Below, in pieces: positions 19,300 to 29,072 of a DNA stretch of 64,000 nt (its first letter is position 1; each line of letters begins with the position of its first letter). A program made the position numbers and the translations under genes. Below the pieces are notes generated by a model. It saw only the letters and a list, made by a program, of their open reading frames with translations, was not told the DNA's origin and did no database searches. The DNA comes from Ignavibacteria bacterium (GTDB lineage Bacteria; Bacteroidota; Ignavibacteria; Tepidaquicellales; Tepidaquicellaceae): NCBI GenBank assembly GCA_016704345.1, contig JADJAH010000038.1, forward strand, positions 372,001 to 436,000, read 5' to 3'.

Positions 19300-20583
19300 A
19301 TGGCGGGCAAGAAGAAAACGGGTTTGAGACAGGATAACGAGATCATTGTCGGACTTGACGTTGGTACAACAAAGATCTGTGTCATTGTGGCAAGGATAAC
19401 CGACAACAATACAATCGATGTGCTTGGCATCGGAAGAGCGCCCTCGCACGGGCTTCACAGAGGGATTGTGGTAAATCCCAACAAGACTACAGAATCAATC
19501 AAGATTGCGCTCGAAGAAGCGGAGCTGAATTCCGGTATAAGCATTTCATCGGTTCTCGTAGGAATCGCAGGACATTACATAAGATGTATACAGACCAGCA
19601 GTATTATCGGGATCAACAATTCCGACAGGATAATACAAGAAGAGGATGTTGCGAGGTTACTTGAGCAGGCGAAGATCCTTAAACTGCCGAGCGACACAAC
19701 CATCATTGATGTGATACCTCAGGAATTTGTGATCGATGGGAAGGATGGAATTTATGATTCGCCTGTGGGAATGTTCGGTACAAAGCTCGAAGCTAAAGTG
19801 AATATGATCACCGGACTTGTATCTTCGATTGATGATCTCTCGAAATGTGTAACAACCTGCGGCGTTGACCTTGATGATATTGTGCTGGAGCCAATTGCAT
19901 CTTCACATGCCGTGCTGGATGAGACCGAAAAGAAAGTTGGTGTTGCTATGATCGACATCGGAGGCGGGACTTCGGACATTGCTGTATTCAAGAAAGGCGT
20001 TTTAAAATATACGGCAGGTATCGGGATCGCCGGAAATCTTGTGACCAATGATATTGTGGAAGCCCTTGGCATTACTGAAGAAGAGGCCGAAAGAATAAAG
20101 ATAGAATATGGTTACTCTTCCGTATCAGAAATTTTGAATGATGAACTAATTACCGTTCAATCAATCCGGGCAAACACTCCGAAGAAAACCAGCAAGAGCA
20201 TTCTTGCAAGGATTATACAGGCAAGGATGCAGGATATATTTGAGTTGTCAGCAATTGAAATTCAGAATTCACAGATAGCGCGGGAACTTCACGCCGGAGT
20301 GGTGCTCACCGGCGGCGGTTCACTGATCAGAGGGACAAAAGAACTTGCAGGAGACATACTTGGAATGGAAGTTAATCTCGGAACTCCGTCAGGACTTGCG
20401 GGAGGAATGTCAAAGGAAGTTGAAAATCCGATTTATGCAACAGGCGTAGGGCTTGTACTACACAGGATCAAAACGATGGATGATGTGAACAAGCTCAAAG
20501 AGTTTAAGAAGAGAAGAAAGAAAGATTCTATAAGTGTCAAGGGAATTCTTGCAAAGATAAAAGAATGGTTTGATGAACTGTAA
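19300..20583 (+). CDS. ftsA: Cell division protein FtsA
   Basis: Actin-like ATPase that anchors FtsZ to the membrane. Phosphate-1 motif GLDVGTTKICVIV (~18-30), the FtsA-specific 1C domain around HGLHRGIVVNP and EEDVARLLEQA, phosphate-2 motif MIDIGGGTSDIAVF (~217-230) and the adenosine motif VLTGGGSLIRG. The last ~25 residues (KDSISVKGILAKIKEWFDEL) form the expected amphipathic membrane-targeting helix. 427 residues. Confidence 0.96.
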   Translation: MAGKKKTGLRQDNEIIVGLDVGTTKICVIVARITDNNTIDVLGIGRAPSHGLHRGIVVNPNKTTESIKIALEEAELNSGISISSVLVGIAGHYIRCIQTSSIIGINNSDRIIQEEDVARLLEQAKILKLPSDTTIIDVIPQEFVIDGKDGIYDSPVGMFGTKLEAKVNMITGLVSSIDDLSKCVTTCGVDLDDIVLEPIASSHAVLDETEKKVGVAMIDIGGGTSDIAVFKKGVLKYTAGIGIAGNLVTNDIVEALGITEEEAERIKIEYGYSSVSEILNDELITVQSIRANTPKKTSKSILARIIQARMQDIFELSAIEIQNSQIARELHAGVVLTGGGSLIRGTKELAGDILGMEVNLGTPSGLAGGMSKEVENPIYATGVGLVLHRIKTMDDVNKLKEFKKRRKKDSISVKGILAKIKEWFDEL

Positions 20584-20644
20584 GTTTACAAGATTTAAAA
20601 AATCAAAATTATTATTTTAACAATCTAATACGAAAGGAACTCAA

Positions 20645-21892
20645 ATGCCAATCAAACTAGCCGAGAAAAAACATAGCGGCGCTAGGATAAAGGTTATAGG
20701 AATCGGCGGCGGGGGCGGAAACATTCTTAACTCCATGGTTGACAAAGGAATAAAGGGCGTAGAGTTTATTGCTGTCAACACAGACATACAGGCATTGGAC
20801 AATAATAAAGCCGAAGTTAAACTTCAGATCGGCAAAGGACTGACAAAGGGCCTTGGAACAGGAATGGATGACGAAATCGCTGCAAAAGCAGTTGATGAAA
20901 ACAGGACAGAGATCGAGCAACTTCTTGAAGGCAGTGACATGGTGTTTGTGACTGCAGGCATGGGCGGCGGCACAGGTACTGGCGGCGCTCCTGTAGTTGC
21001 GAGAATTGCTAAGAACGTCGGTGCGTTAGTTGTGGCTATAATTACAAAGCCGTTCCGATTCGAGGGGAAGCAAAGAATAGAGCTGGCTGAAAAAGGAATT
21101 GAAAGACTCAGGTCGGAAGTTGACAGTTTGATAATTGTACCTAATGAGAATATTCTCAAGTATGGCAGCGATCTGACAAAGAAGAAAGCATTCGAGCTTG
21201 CCGATAAAGTTCTTCACAATGCGACCAACGGAATTTCAAAGATCATTACAGAGCATGGCGAAATCAATGTTGACTTTGCCGATGTAAGAACGATCATGAA
21301 AGACATGGGTGAAGCAATGATAGGAACAGGCATTGCAACCGGTGAAGCAAGAGCAGAGAAGTGTGCAAGACAAGCGCTTGTGAATCCTGTGCTCGATGAA
21401 GTCTGCATTAAGGGATCGAAGAGTGTTCTTACAAATATTGTTCATGACGGAAATATTATGATGAGTGAAATTGATACTATCAATTCTATTATAAGAGAAG
21501 AAGTAGGGGAAGATGCAAAATATATTTTCGGTCTTGTGGAAGATCCGGGAATGGGTGAAGAAATTATGGTGACAGTTATTGCTACAGGATTTTCCAAAGC
21601 CGGAGCCGAGCAGATTCATGATTACGATTTTGAAAATGACTTCGAGAGATCAGGACCCGTAAAGAATCCGTTTCAGAATCAGCGCGGAAGGATTACCGAG
21701 ATACCTACTGTTGATAAACTCGGAGCGTTTGATATACCAAGCTATAAGCGAAGAGAAGTCAAACTGTCTGATGATCTGAGTGAAACAAAGAAGAAGATCA
21801 TTCATCCAACTGATGAGGATCTTCGTGTTGATGATTTTGTAATTGATGATGAGTTTTCAAAGCCGGCTTTTTTGAGGAAACAAGCAGACTGA
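20645..21892 (+). CDS. ftsZ: Cell division GTPase FtsZ
   Basis: Tubulin-like GTPase that forms the Z ring. G-box IGIGGGGGNILNSM (~18-31), tubulin signature GGGTGTGG at 107-114, the T7 synergy-loop region NVDFADVRTIM, and a C-terminal linker (~320-400) ending in a conserved peptide (SKPAFLRKQ), the expected FtsA-binding tail. 415 residues. The 61-base A/T-rich gap after ftsA carries an AAAGGAAC Shine-Dalgarno-like sequence before ATG 20645. Last gene of the cluster. Confidence 0.97.
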   Translation: MPIKLAEKKHSGARIKVIGIGGGGGNILNSMVDKGIKGVEFIAVNTDIQALDNNKAEVKLQIGKGLTKGLGTGMDDEIAAKAVDENRTEIEQLLEGSDMVFVTAGMGGGTGTGGAPVVARIAKNVGALVVAIITKPFRFEGKQRIELAEKGIERLRSEVDSLIIVPNENILKYGSDLTKKKAFELADKVLHNATNGISKIITEHGEINVDFADVRTIMKDMGEAMIGTGIATGEARAEKCARQALVNPVLDEVCIKGSKSVLTNIVHDGNIMMSEIDTINSIIREEVGEDAKYIFGLVEDPGMGEEIMVTVIATGFSKAGAEQIHDYDFENDFERSGPVKNPFQNQRGRITEIPTVDKLGAFDIPSYKRREVKLSDDLSETKKKIIHPTDEDLRVDDFVIDDEFSKPAFLRKQAD

Positions 21893-21900
21893 GGAGTTAA

Positions 21901-21935
21901 GAATTAGGAATTAGGAATTAAGAATTAAGAATTGA
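21901..21935. repeat. Five tandem heptamers GAATTAR after ftsZ
   Basis: GAATTAG, GAATTAG, GAATTAA, GAATTAA, GAATTGA in a row, directly behind the ftsZ stop. A microsatellite-like run in non-coding DNA; no function is evident. Confidence 0.85.
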
Positions 21936-21958
21936 AAAAAGATAAGCAGGCCATTATT

Positions 21959-21992
21959 GTCCCCGCTGTTATTGGCGGGGACTTTTATTTTT
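21959..21992 (+). terminator. Intrinsic terminator of the dcw cluster
   Basis: Stem GTCCCCGC (21959-21966) / GCGGGGAC (21975-21982), 8-base loop, then TTTTATTTTT. Strong terminator 66 bases after ftsZ. Confidence 0.92.
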
Positions 21993-22102
21993 AACTTGAA
22001 AATTAAGAGTGTGAATAGTCATGCTGAACAGGAATTACTTCCTCAAAAAAAATATTTACAGTAAGAATAATTTTTTCCCTTCCTAATCGAATTTACATTG
22101 AG

Positions 22103-22178
22103 TAAGTTTGTACATACTTAAACGCAATAAAGATGATCTATGAGTTGATGTTCTAAACAGAAACTTTCAAACAACTCA
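22103..22178 (+). promoter_or_regulatory. Possible nuo promoter (-7 box) and leader hairpin
   Basis: TAAGTTTG at 22103-22110 matches the TAnnTTTG -7 box, but no TTG/TTTG lies 19-21 bases upstream, so this is a weak call. A 7-bp inverted repeat TGAGTTG (22141-22147) / CAACTCA (22172-22178) would form a leader hairpin ahead of nuoA. The rest of 21993-22212 shows nothing else. Confidence 0.3.
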
Positions 22179-22212
22179 CAGACATTCAATCAAAACCAAC
22201 TGTACCTTTTTA

Positions 22213-22563
22213 ATGGGAGCCGAAAGTCTAATATTATTCTTCATATTCGGAATACTTCTCGTTGGAGGCGGAATAGTTGTTTCATATCTAATTGCCCCCA
22301 GTTCCAAAAACGCCGTAAAGGATGAAGCCTATGAATGCGGCATACCAACAAAAGGCGAGTCCTGGGTTCAGTTCAGAGTAGGTTACTATCTTTTCGCAAT
22401 TCTATTTTTGATTTTTGAAGTGGAAACAATTTTCATGATCCCATGGGCTGTTGTAATGAAGGATCTGGGAATGGTAGCATTCGTTGAGATAATAATTTTT
22501 CTTGCTATTGTATTACTGGGACTTCTATACGCATGGAACAGAGGAGCATTGAAATGGGATTAG
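22213..22563 (+). CDS. nuoA: NADH-quinone oxidoreductase subunit A
   Basis: Small membrane subunit of complex I with three hydrophobic helices (~5-28, ~59-80, ~86-108). The loop KDEAYECGIP (~35-44) contains the conserved Cys of subunit A/ND3, and VETIFMIPWAV follows. 116 residues, normal size. First gene of an 11-gene nuo operon that continues to 32000. Confidence 0.95.
   Translation: MGAESLILFFIFGILLVGGGIVVSYLIAPSSKNAVKDEAYECGIPTKGESWVQFRVGYYLFAILFLIFEVETIFMIPWAVVMKDLGMVAFVEIIIFLAIVLLGLLYAWNRGALKWD
22542..22546 (+). promoter_or_regulatory. Ribosome binding site deciding the nuoB start
   Basis: AGGAG inside the 3' end of nuoA, 7 bases before the ATG at 22554. It supports that start over the earlier in-frame ATG at 22533. 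Confidence 0.6.
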
Positions 22564-23099
22564 AAAACAACAAAACCGTTCCGGAAGATTTTCCGGGAAA
22601 AGTTGTGCCGACTCCGGGTGGTAATATTGTTATCACATCAATTGACGGCATCATCAACTGGTCACGAGCAAACTCGCTGTGGCCCCTTGTGTTTGGTACA
22701 AGTTGTTGTGCAATTGAAATGATGGCTACCGGTGCATCAAGACATGACTGGGCAAGATTCGGTACGGAAGTTGCCAGAGCTACTCCGAGACAAGCTGACC
22801 TTATTGTAATTGCGGGCACAATCGTAAACAAGATGGCTCCTGTGTTGAAACGGCTTTATGATCAGATGGCAGATCCGAAATATGTAATTGCAATGGGAGC
22901 ATGCGCAATTTCAGGCGGACCGTTTTACTACAATTCATATTCAGTTGTGAAAGGCGCCGATCATGTGATACCCGTTGATGTTTATGTGCCCGGCTGTCCG
23001 CCGAGGCCCGAAGCTTTGCTTTACGGAATATTGCAGTTGCAAGAAAAGATCAAGAGTGAATCAATAACAGTTCCTAAAGAGACGCTAAAAGATTATTAG
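22554..23099 (+). CDS. nuoB: NADH-quinone oxidoreductase subunit B
   Basis: Hydrophilic subunit that holds the terminal [4Fe-4S] cluster N2 next to the quinone site. The tandem cysteines are in FGTSCCAIEMMA, with the remaining ligands in MGACAISGGPF and VPGCPPRPEALLY. About 181 residues from ATG 22554, chosen for the AGGAG upstream; an in-frame ATG at 22533 would add 7 residues. Overlaps nuoA by 10 bases. Confidence 0.95.
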   Translation: MGLENNKTVPEDFPGKVVPTPGGNIVITSIDGIINWSRANSLWPLVFGTSCCAIEMMATGASRHDWARFGTEVARATPRQADLIVIAGTIVNKMAPVLKRLYDQMADPKYVIAMGACAISGGPFYYNSYSVVKGADHVIPVDVYVPGCPPRPEALLYGILQLQEKIKSESITVPKETLKDY

Positions 23100-23110
23100 C
23101 ATATACTTGT

Positions 23111-23572
23111 ATGAACAACGATCAGATAAAGGAAAAAGTCCTGAAATGGTTTCCCGATGCTGAAATTCCCGCGGAAGCCGGGCAATTTCTCAACGTAATA
23201 GTCACTCCCGAAATACTTCACCCCCTCGCTGAAAAATTAAGATATGACAAAGAAACTCATTTTGATTACCTGTTCTGTTTATCGGGTGTTGATTGGGTTT
23301 CAAACCTGATGGTAGTCTATCATTTGACATCTACAAACTTGGGCCATGAAATTGTTTTGAAGGTTAAGATTGCAGACAGAGAGAACCCTGAAGTTGACAC
23401 TGTATGTGACTTATGGAAAACCGCTGAGTTTCACGAAAGGGAAGTCTATGATCTCTTTGGAGTCAAATTCAAAAATCATCCCGATCTCAGAAGGATTCTG
23501 CTTGAAGATGACTGGGAAGGATTTCCTATGAGAAAGGATTATACTGATGAAGCTAACATTGTAGAACTATGA
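23111..23572 (+). CDS. nuoC: NADH-quinone oxidoreductase subunit C
   Basis: 30-kDa-type subunit of the peripheral arm. Conserved C-terminal block: FHEREVYDLFGVKFKNHPDL, then RRILLEDDWEGFPMRKDY. 153 residues, separate from nuoD (not a nuoCD fusion). Overlaps nuoD by 4 bases. Confidence 0.94.
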   Translation: MNNDQIKEKVLKWFPDAEIPAEAGQFLNVIVTPEILHPLAEKLRYDKETHFDYLFCLSGVDWVSNLMVVYHLTSTNLGHEIVLKVKIADRENPEVDTVCDLWKTAEFHEREVYDLFGVKFKNHPDLRRILLEDDWEGFPMRKDYTDEANIVEL

Positions 23573-24690
23573 GCACTGAACAGACAGTCCTTGGAAATGA
23601 AACGCAGGAATATTTTATAAACATGGGTCCTCAGCACCCGTCAACTCACGGTGTGCTTAGACTTCTCCTTACACTCGATGGTGAGATCATCCGAAAAGTG
23701 GAACCTCACATGGGTTACATTCACCGCTCAATCGAGAAGATGTGCGAAAAGGATTCTTATCAACAGATCGTTCATCTGACAGACAGGATGGACTATTTGT
23801 CTTGCCACATAAATAATGAAGCAGTTTGTCTCACTGTCGAAATGGGACTTCAACTCGAAATCCCCGAACGTGTAAAAGTCATCCGCACAATCATTTCAGA
23901 ACTCACCCGACTGGCTTCTCATCAACTTTGGTGGGGTGTAATGGGTATGGATCTTGGAGCAATTACAGGATTTCTTTACGGATTCCGGGACAGGGAGTTG
24001 ATCACCGACATATTTGAAGAGACTTGCGGCGCAAGGCTTACTATGAACTACAATGTTCCCGGCGGATTGATGTTTGATATTCATCCGAATTTTCAGAAGA
24101 GGACAAAAGAATTTTTGGCATACTTCAAAAAGAAGCTTCCCGAATACGAAGAATTGCTGACCGGTAATGTGATCTTTGAAGAAAGAACTAAGGGTATAGG
24201 TTATATCTCAAAAGAAGATGTGATCTCATACGGCGTGACAGGACCATCGGGAAGAGGCTCCGGATTTGCATGTGACATACGAAAGCTTCATCCTTACAGC
24301 GCTTATGACAGAGTTGAGTTCAAAGAAATTCTTTACAATGAAGGCGATTCGTATGCAAGATATATGGTACGTATGGATGAGATGAAAGAATCTATGCACA
24401 TCATCGATCAATTAATTGACAACATTCCCGAGGGTGATTACAAAGCAAAGACAAAGGCTGTGATCAAACTTCCGGCCGGTGAGTATTATCAGCGTGTAGA
24501 GACTGCACGGGGAGAGTTGGGCGTTTACATAATCAGCGATAACAAGAAGAGTCCGTACAGAGTAAAATTCCGTTCGCCGGGATTCTCGAATCTGTCTGCT
24601 CTTGATACAATGGCAAAGGGCTGCAAGATAGCAGACCTAGTTGCAATGATGTCTACACTTGATTTGGTAATTCCTGATATTGACAGATAA
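23569..24690 (+). CDS. nuoD: NADH-quinone oxidoreductase subunit D
   Basis: 49-kDa-type subunit, related to the large subunit of NiFe hydrogenases, lining the quinone pocket with NuoB. N-terminal GPQHPSTHGVLRL loop (~20-32), HMGYIHRSIEKM, the GVTGPSGRGSG segment and the C-terminal DLVIPDIDR ending are standard. 373 residues, slightly shorter than the E. coli-type domain but complete. Confidence 0.95.
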   Translation: MSTEQTVLGNETQEYFINMGPQHPSTHGVLRLLLTLDGEIIRKVEPHMGYIHRSIEKMCEKDSYQQIVHLTDRMDYLSCHINNEAVCLTVEMGLQLEIPERVKVIRTIISELTRLASHQLWWGVMGMDLGAITGFLYGFRDRELITDIFEETCGARLTMNYNVPGGLMFDIHPNFQKRTKEFLAYFKKKLPEYEELLTGNVIFEERTKGIGYISKEDVISYGVTGPSGRGSGFACDIRKLHPYSAYDRVEFKEILYNEGDSYARYMVRMDEMKESMHIIDQLIDNIPEGDYKAKTKAVIKLPAGEYYQRVETARGELGVYIISDNKKSPYRVKFRSPGFSNLSALDTMAKGCKIADLVAMMSTLDLVIPDIDR

Positions 24691-24694
24691 TAAG

Positions 24695-25792
24695 ATGATA
24701 CTTCTAAATTTCAGCATTTACGATTTTTCTGATTTCATAAATTCGATCGACACCTGGCTTGTCGAAACATTTTCACCGACTATCGGTCACCTGATAGGTC
24801 TTGTACTTGTGGGAACTTGCTTCCTTTTGTTCACCGCCTTACTCGGACTTTCACTGGTCTATATCGAAAGAAAAGTTTGTGCATTCTTCCAGCAGAGGCT
24901 TGGGCCTATGAGAGTAGGTCCTTTCGGAACTGCACAGACAATTGCCGATATTATAAAACTGATCTTCAAAGAATCACTTATAACAAAACAGTCCGACAAA
25001 TTCCTTTTCAATCTCGCCGCCTTTGTGATAATGATGGCGCCATTCATTGTGCTTTCTGCAATTCCGTTTGCAAAAGGTTTGCAGGCGCTTGATATGGACA
25101 TAGGATTATTCTTCATCATTTCCGTTTCATCAATTGGTGTAACGGGAATTTTGCTTGCAGGCTGGTCGAGCAACAACAAGTACTCTCTTATCGGAGCAAT
25201 GAGAAGCGGTGCGCAGATCGTCAGTTATGAATTGTCAGTAGCAATATCGTTGATGACAATAGTCATTCTCACAGGCAGTCTTCAGCTTTCCGAGATCATT
25301 GCAAGCCAAAGCAACGGATGGTGGATCTTCAAAGGAAACATTCCGGCAATAATTGCATTCGTAATTTATATTATAGCAAGTACTGCAGAGACTAACAGAG
25401 GACCGTTTGATATGGCGGAAGCCGAGTCGGAAATAACCGCAGGATTTCACACAGAATATTCCGGTATAAAGTTTGCTTACTTCTTTCTTGCTGAGTATGT
25501 GAACTTCTTCATAATCTCGGCAGTAGGAGCAACAGTATTTTTTGGCGGATGGATGCCTTTGCACATTGGCGATGCTACGTTTTTCAACAACGCTATGGAC
25601 TTCATTCCTCCTATAATTTGGTTTTTCGGAAAAGTCGCCGTGATCATGTATTTCTTAATGTGGTTCAAGTGGACTTTCCCGCGATTGAGGATCGATCAAC
25701 TTCTTACACTCGAATGGAAATATCTGCTTCCGATCAGCATCGTCAATCTTCTGCTCATGTCGATAGTAGCATTGAAGGGATGGCATTGGTAA
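24695..25792 (+). CDS. nuoH: NADH-quinone oxidoreductase subunit H
   Basis: Membrane subunit at the arm junction, contributing to the quinone chamber. Motifs: ERKVCAFFQQRLGPMRVGPF (TMH1-2 loop), a long run of helices, and AETNRGPFDMAEAESEITAG with the conserved acidic loop. ATG 24695 gives ~366 residues and lies 4 bases after the nuoD stop. A TTG at 24680 in the same frame would overlap nuoD by 11 bases; neither has a clear Shine-Dalgarno, so the start is uncertain by five codons. nuoE, nuoF and nuoG, which often lie between D and H, are absent. Confidence 0.94.
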   Translation: MILLNFSIYDFSDFINSIDTWLVETFSPTIGHLIGLVLVGTCFLLFTALLGLSLVYIERKVCAFFQQRLGPMRVGPFGTAQTIADIIKLIFKESLITKQSDKFLFNLAAFVIMMAPFIVLSAIPFAKGLQALDMDIGLFFIISVSSIGVTGILLAGWSSNNKYSLIGAMRSGAQIVSYELSVAISLMTIVILTGSLQLSEIIASQSNGWWIFKGNIPAIIAFVIYIIASTAETNRGPFDMAEAESEITAGFHTEYSGIKFAYFFLAEYVNFFIISAVGATVFFGGWMPLHIGDATFFNNAMDFIPPIIWFFGKVAVIMYFLMWFKWTFPRLRIDQLLTLEWKYLLPISIVNLLLMSIVALKGWHW

Positions 25793-25793
25793 T

Positions 25794-26288
25794 ATGAGAA
25801 TCATTAAGAATATAGGGCAATACTTTGGTGAAATATTTCATGCGATAAAGTCATTGCTTACGGGGATGAAGATCACAGGCTATTACTTCTTTCATCCAAA
25901 GGAGATCGTGACTCAGCAGTATCCAGAGAACAGAGATACCCTGAAGATGTTCGATCGGTTCAGAGGTGAAGTAGTTCTGATCCATGACAGTAATAATGAG
26001 CACAGGTGTACAGGATGCTCTGCATGCGAGCTGGCATGTCCGAATGGTACAATTGAGATTATCAACAAAAAGGAAATTGATCCGGAAACGGGCAAATCAA
26101 CAAAGGCAATTGACCAGTTTGTTTATCATTTGTCAATGTGTACTTTTTGCAACCTTTGCATTATAGCTTGCCCGACAGATGCCATAAAGATGGCGCAAAC
26201 ATTTGAGCACTCGGTATTTGACAGATCCAAACTAACGAAAGTTTTGAATAACCCGGGTTCAAAATTAATGCCCGGTATCAGAGAATGA
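25794..26288 (+). CDS. nuoI: NADH-quinone oxidoreductase subunit I
   Basis: Ferredoxin-like subunit carrying clusters N6a and N6b. Two CxxCxxCxxxCP motifs: C72/C75/C78 with C82, and C116/C119/C122 with C126. In a complex without NuoEFG this subunit is the likely electron entry point from an external donor (inference). 164 residues; 1 base after nuoH. Confidence 0.95.
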   Translation: MRIIKNIGQYFGEIFHAIKSLLTGMKITGYYFFHPKEIVTQQYPENRDTLKMFDRFRGEVVLIHDSNNEHRCTGCSACELACPNGTIEIINKKEIDPETGKSTKAIDQFVYHLSMCTFCNLCIIACPTDAIKMAQTFEHSVFDRSKLTKVLNNPGSKLMPGIRE

Positions 26289-26292
26289 TCAC

Positions 26293-26796
26293 ATGGAAGT
26301 AGTACTCTTTTATATAATGGCCGGATTGATTCTGGTTTTCTCGGTTCTGACGGTAACATCCAGGAGAATACTCAGAGCCGCTGTTTATTTGCTGTTTGTT
26401 CTGATTGCTGCAGCAGGTCTATTCTTCATTCAGCAGTTTGCGTTTCTTGCAGCAGTACAGTTAACGTTATACGCAGGCGGAATAATTGTTCTTATAATTT
26501 TTTCTGTGATGCTTACAAGTCATGTAAGTGAAAAGCTTGACGCGGTTTCATTTAAGAAAGCTTCTTTTGCTTTAGTGGCTTGTATTGCAGGAGCTGTCGT
26601 ATGCATAAGCACGATTCTTTCTTATCCTTTTCCAAAGCCTACAAACGGTGAAGTTGATGCAAGCATGAAAGCAATCGGCACAAGCTTGCTTGGTTATAAA
26701 GAGAATGGTTTCGCATTGCCTTTTGAAGTGATCAGTATATTACTTCTTGCAGCTATGCTTGGCGCAATTATTATTGCAAAGAGAACCGAAAAATGA
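26293..26796 (+). CDS. nuoJ: NADH-quinone oxidoreductase subunit J
   Basis: Five-helix membrane subunit (ND6-like). The QFAFLAAVQLTLYAGGIIVL segment (~residues 52-71) contains the conserved TMH3 pi-bulge region. A larger loop between helices 4 and 5 (~115-140) and a final helix ending AAMLGAIIIAKR complete the usual pattern. 167 residues. Confidence 0.93.
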   Translation: MEVVLFYIMAGLILVFSVLTVTSRRILRAAVYLLFVLIAAAGLFFIQQFAFLAAVQLTLYAGGIIVLIIFSVMLTSHVSEKLDAVSFKKASFALVACIAGAVVCISTILSYPFPKPTNGEVDASMKAIGTSLLGYKENGFALPFEVISILLLAAMLGAIIIAKRTEK

Positions 26797-26805
26797 TTAA
26801 CTGAT

Positions 26806-27123
26806 ATGATTGAGAATATTGGTATCGAACAGTTTCTTATACTCAGCACACTGATGTTCTTCATAGGAGTATATGGATTTTTGGTAAGGAAGAATCTCAT
26901 AACGATGCTTATGTCAGTGGAGCTGATTCTAAATGCTGTAAACATCAACTTCGTTGCTTTCAACAAGTATTACTATCCTGAAAATCTTCAGGGGCATTTT
27001 TTTGCGATGTTCGTTATAGCTATTGCAGCGACCGAAGTTGCGGTTGCAATAGCAATAATTATAAGCCTTTACAGAAAGATCAGAACAATTGATGTTGAGC
27101 AGGTTGACGAAATGAAATATTAA
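26806..27123 (+). CDS. nuoK: NADH-quinone oxidoreductase subunit K
   Basis: Three-helix membrane subunit (ND4L-like). Contains MLMSVELILNAVNINFVAF with the conserved membrane glutamate, and the second glutamate in IAIAATEVAVAIAI; both take part in the proton path. 105 residues, standard length. Confidence 0.95.
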   Translation: MIENIGIEQFLILSTLMFFIGVYGFLVRKNLITMLMSVELILNAVNINFVAFNKYYYPENLQGHFFAMFVIAIAATEVAVAIAIIISLYRKIRTIDVEQVDEMKY

Positions 27124-27129
27124 TGAAGA

Positions 27130-29058
27130 ATGATGAATGACTCATACTCATATACTGTTGCCATACCTCTGATACTCTTCTTCTCGTTCCTTATCATTGG
27201 ACTTGCGGGAGGAAAACTCAAACCCATAGTTTCCGGAATATTCGGAACATTTTTCCTGCTGATTTCTACAGCGCTTTCATACTATACGGCATACAGTTAT
27301 TTTTTTGTTGATGGAAAATCCAATGGTGTATATCAGCAGCTGATTGCTTATGATTCACTTTGGCTTCAATTCACTGACAAGCTTCAGATACATGTGGGCG
27401 TATTGCTCGATCCTATCTCTGTAATGATGCTGGTAGTGATCACAACAGTTTCACTGATGGTTCACATCTATAGCTTGGGTTATATGAAGGGAGAAGTTGG
27501 ATTCTCCCGCTATTATTCTTTCCTGTCGCTCTTCACCTTCTCTATGCTGGGGCTGGTATTGTCTTCAAATATATTTCAGACTTATATTTTCTGGGAGCTT
27601 GTAGGAGTGTCATCGTATCTGCTTATCGGTCATTACTATGAAAGACCATCTGCGGTTGCCGCTTCAAAGAAAGCATTCATTGTTACAAGGTTTGCTGATA
27701 TGGGATTCCTTGTTGGAATACTACTGCTGTCAAGCTTCACGGGCACTTTCGATTTCTTGAAACTTACTGACCCGAACGGTTCGGCATTAACTCAGGGTTC
27801 GGCAATAAGTTTCCTAGGTTTGTCTGTAATGACCTGGAGCATGCTGCTTGTCTTCATGGGTGCGGCCGGAAAGTCGGCAATGTTCCCTCTGCACATTTGG
27901 CTGCCGGATGCAATGGAAGGCCCGACTCCGGTCTCTGCTCTCATCCATGCGGCAACAATGGTCGTCGCGGGCGTTTATCTTGTTGCACGATTATTCACTG
28001 TTTATTTCTTCGCCGCTCCCGATGCTCTGATCTTCATTGGCTATGTCGGAACTTTCACGTCATTGTTTGCGGCGGTTATTGCTTGCACACAAACCGACAT
28101 CAAGAGAGTCCTTGCATTCTCAACAATTTCGCAGATTGGATTGATGATGGGAGGTCTTGGTGTTTCGGGATATTCAGGTCCTGAAGGACTTGGTTACACT
28201 GCTTCGATGTTTCATCTCTTTAATCATGCAATGTTCAAAGCATTGCTATTTTTGTGCGCAGGTTCAGTGATACATGCTGTGCATACAAATGAACTTTGGG
28301 ATATGGGCGGATTGAAAAAGCATTTGCCGGTCACCCACATCGCTTTTCTTATCGGATGTCTTGGAATTTCAGGTGTTCCGCCGCTTTCAGGATTCTTCAG
28401 CAAGGATGAGATTCTTACTGCTGTATTTGAGAAGAATAAATTATTGTTCTATGTTCAGTTTCTTGTTGCAGGTGTAACTGCATTCTATATGTTTCGACTT
28501 TACTTCGGAATTTTCTGGAACAAGCAAAGAGAGTATCACACCAAGCCGCATGAGTCACCTTTCAGTATGCTGTTTGCTTTGATATTCCTGTCCATTGCCT
28601 CAACTTTTGTTGGACTCATACCATTCAGTGAATTTGTAACTCCTGATCTCAAGCCGTTTACATCTCATATTCACTGGGCGATCGCAATTCCGGCAATCAT
28701 AATAGCTGTCATTGGCTTGGTACTCGCATTTGTCATGTACAGAAAAGAATCAGATCTTTCCGGCAGGTTGAGCGGTTCGCTCGGCATCCTCTACAGAGCT
28801 GCTTACAAGAAATTTTATATTGATGAGATTTATTTGTTCATCACAAAAAATGTGATTTTCAAACATATATCAGCTCCGATTGCATGGTTCGACAGAAATG
28901 TAGTTGATAACACCATGAACGGAATTGCCGCAATAACAAATTTTGTGTCGATGAGAATAAGGGCATTCCAGTCAGGACAACTGCAGCAGTACGCTTATGT
29001 TATGGTATCCGGACTTGTCATAATTGTTCTTGTTGCATTGTATTTTATGAAAACCTAA
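27130..29058 (+). CDS. nuoL: NADH-quinone oxidoreductase subunit L
   Basis: Distal antiporter-like proton-pumping subunit with ~16 helices and a long C-terminal lateral extension. Landmarks: FWELVGVSSYLLIGHYYERP (glutamate of the pump), GKSAMFPLHIWLPDAMEGPT (lysine), HAATMVVAGVYL and HLFNHAMFKALLFLCAGS (second lysine). 642 residues. Two ATGs (27130, 27133) are possible starts. Confidence 0.95.
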   Translation: MMNDSYSYTVAIPLILFFSFLIIGLAGGKLKPIVSGIFGTFFLLISTALSYYTAYSYFFVDGKSNGVYQQLIAYDSLWLQFTDKLQIHVGVLLDPISVMMLVVITTVSLMVHIYSLGYMKGEVGFSRYYSFLSLFTFSMLGLVLSSNIFQTYIFWELVGVSSYLLIGHYYERPSAVAASKKAFIVTRFADMGFLVGILLLSSFTGTFDFLKLTDPNGSALTQGSAISFLGLSVMTWSMLLVFMGAAGKSAMFPLHIWLPDAMEGPTPVSALIHAATMVVAGVYLVARLFTVYFFAAPDALIFIGYVGTFTSLFAAVIACTQTDIKRVLAFSTISQIGLMMGGLGVSGYSGPEGLGYTASMFHLFNHAMFKALLFLCAGSVIHAVHTNELWDMGGLKKHLPVTHIAFLIGCLGISGVPPLSGFFSKDEILTAVFEKNKLLFYVQFLVAGVTAFYMFRLYFGIFWNKQREYHTKPHESPFSMLFALIFLSIASTFVGLIPFSEFVTPDLKPFTSHIHWAIAIPAIIIAVIGLVLAFVMYRKESDLSGRLSGSLGILYRAAYKKFYIDEIYLFITKNVIFKHISAPIAWFDRNVVDNTMNGIAAITNFVSMRIRAFQSGQLQQYAYVMVSGLVIIVLVALYFMKT

Positions 29059-29072
29059 CTGATGAGAATGAG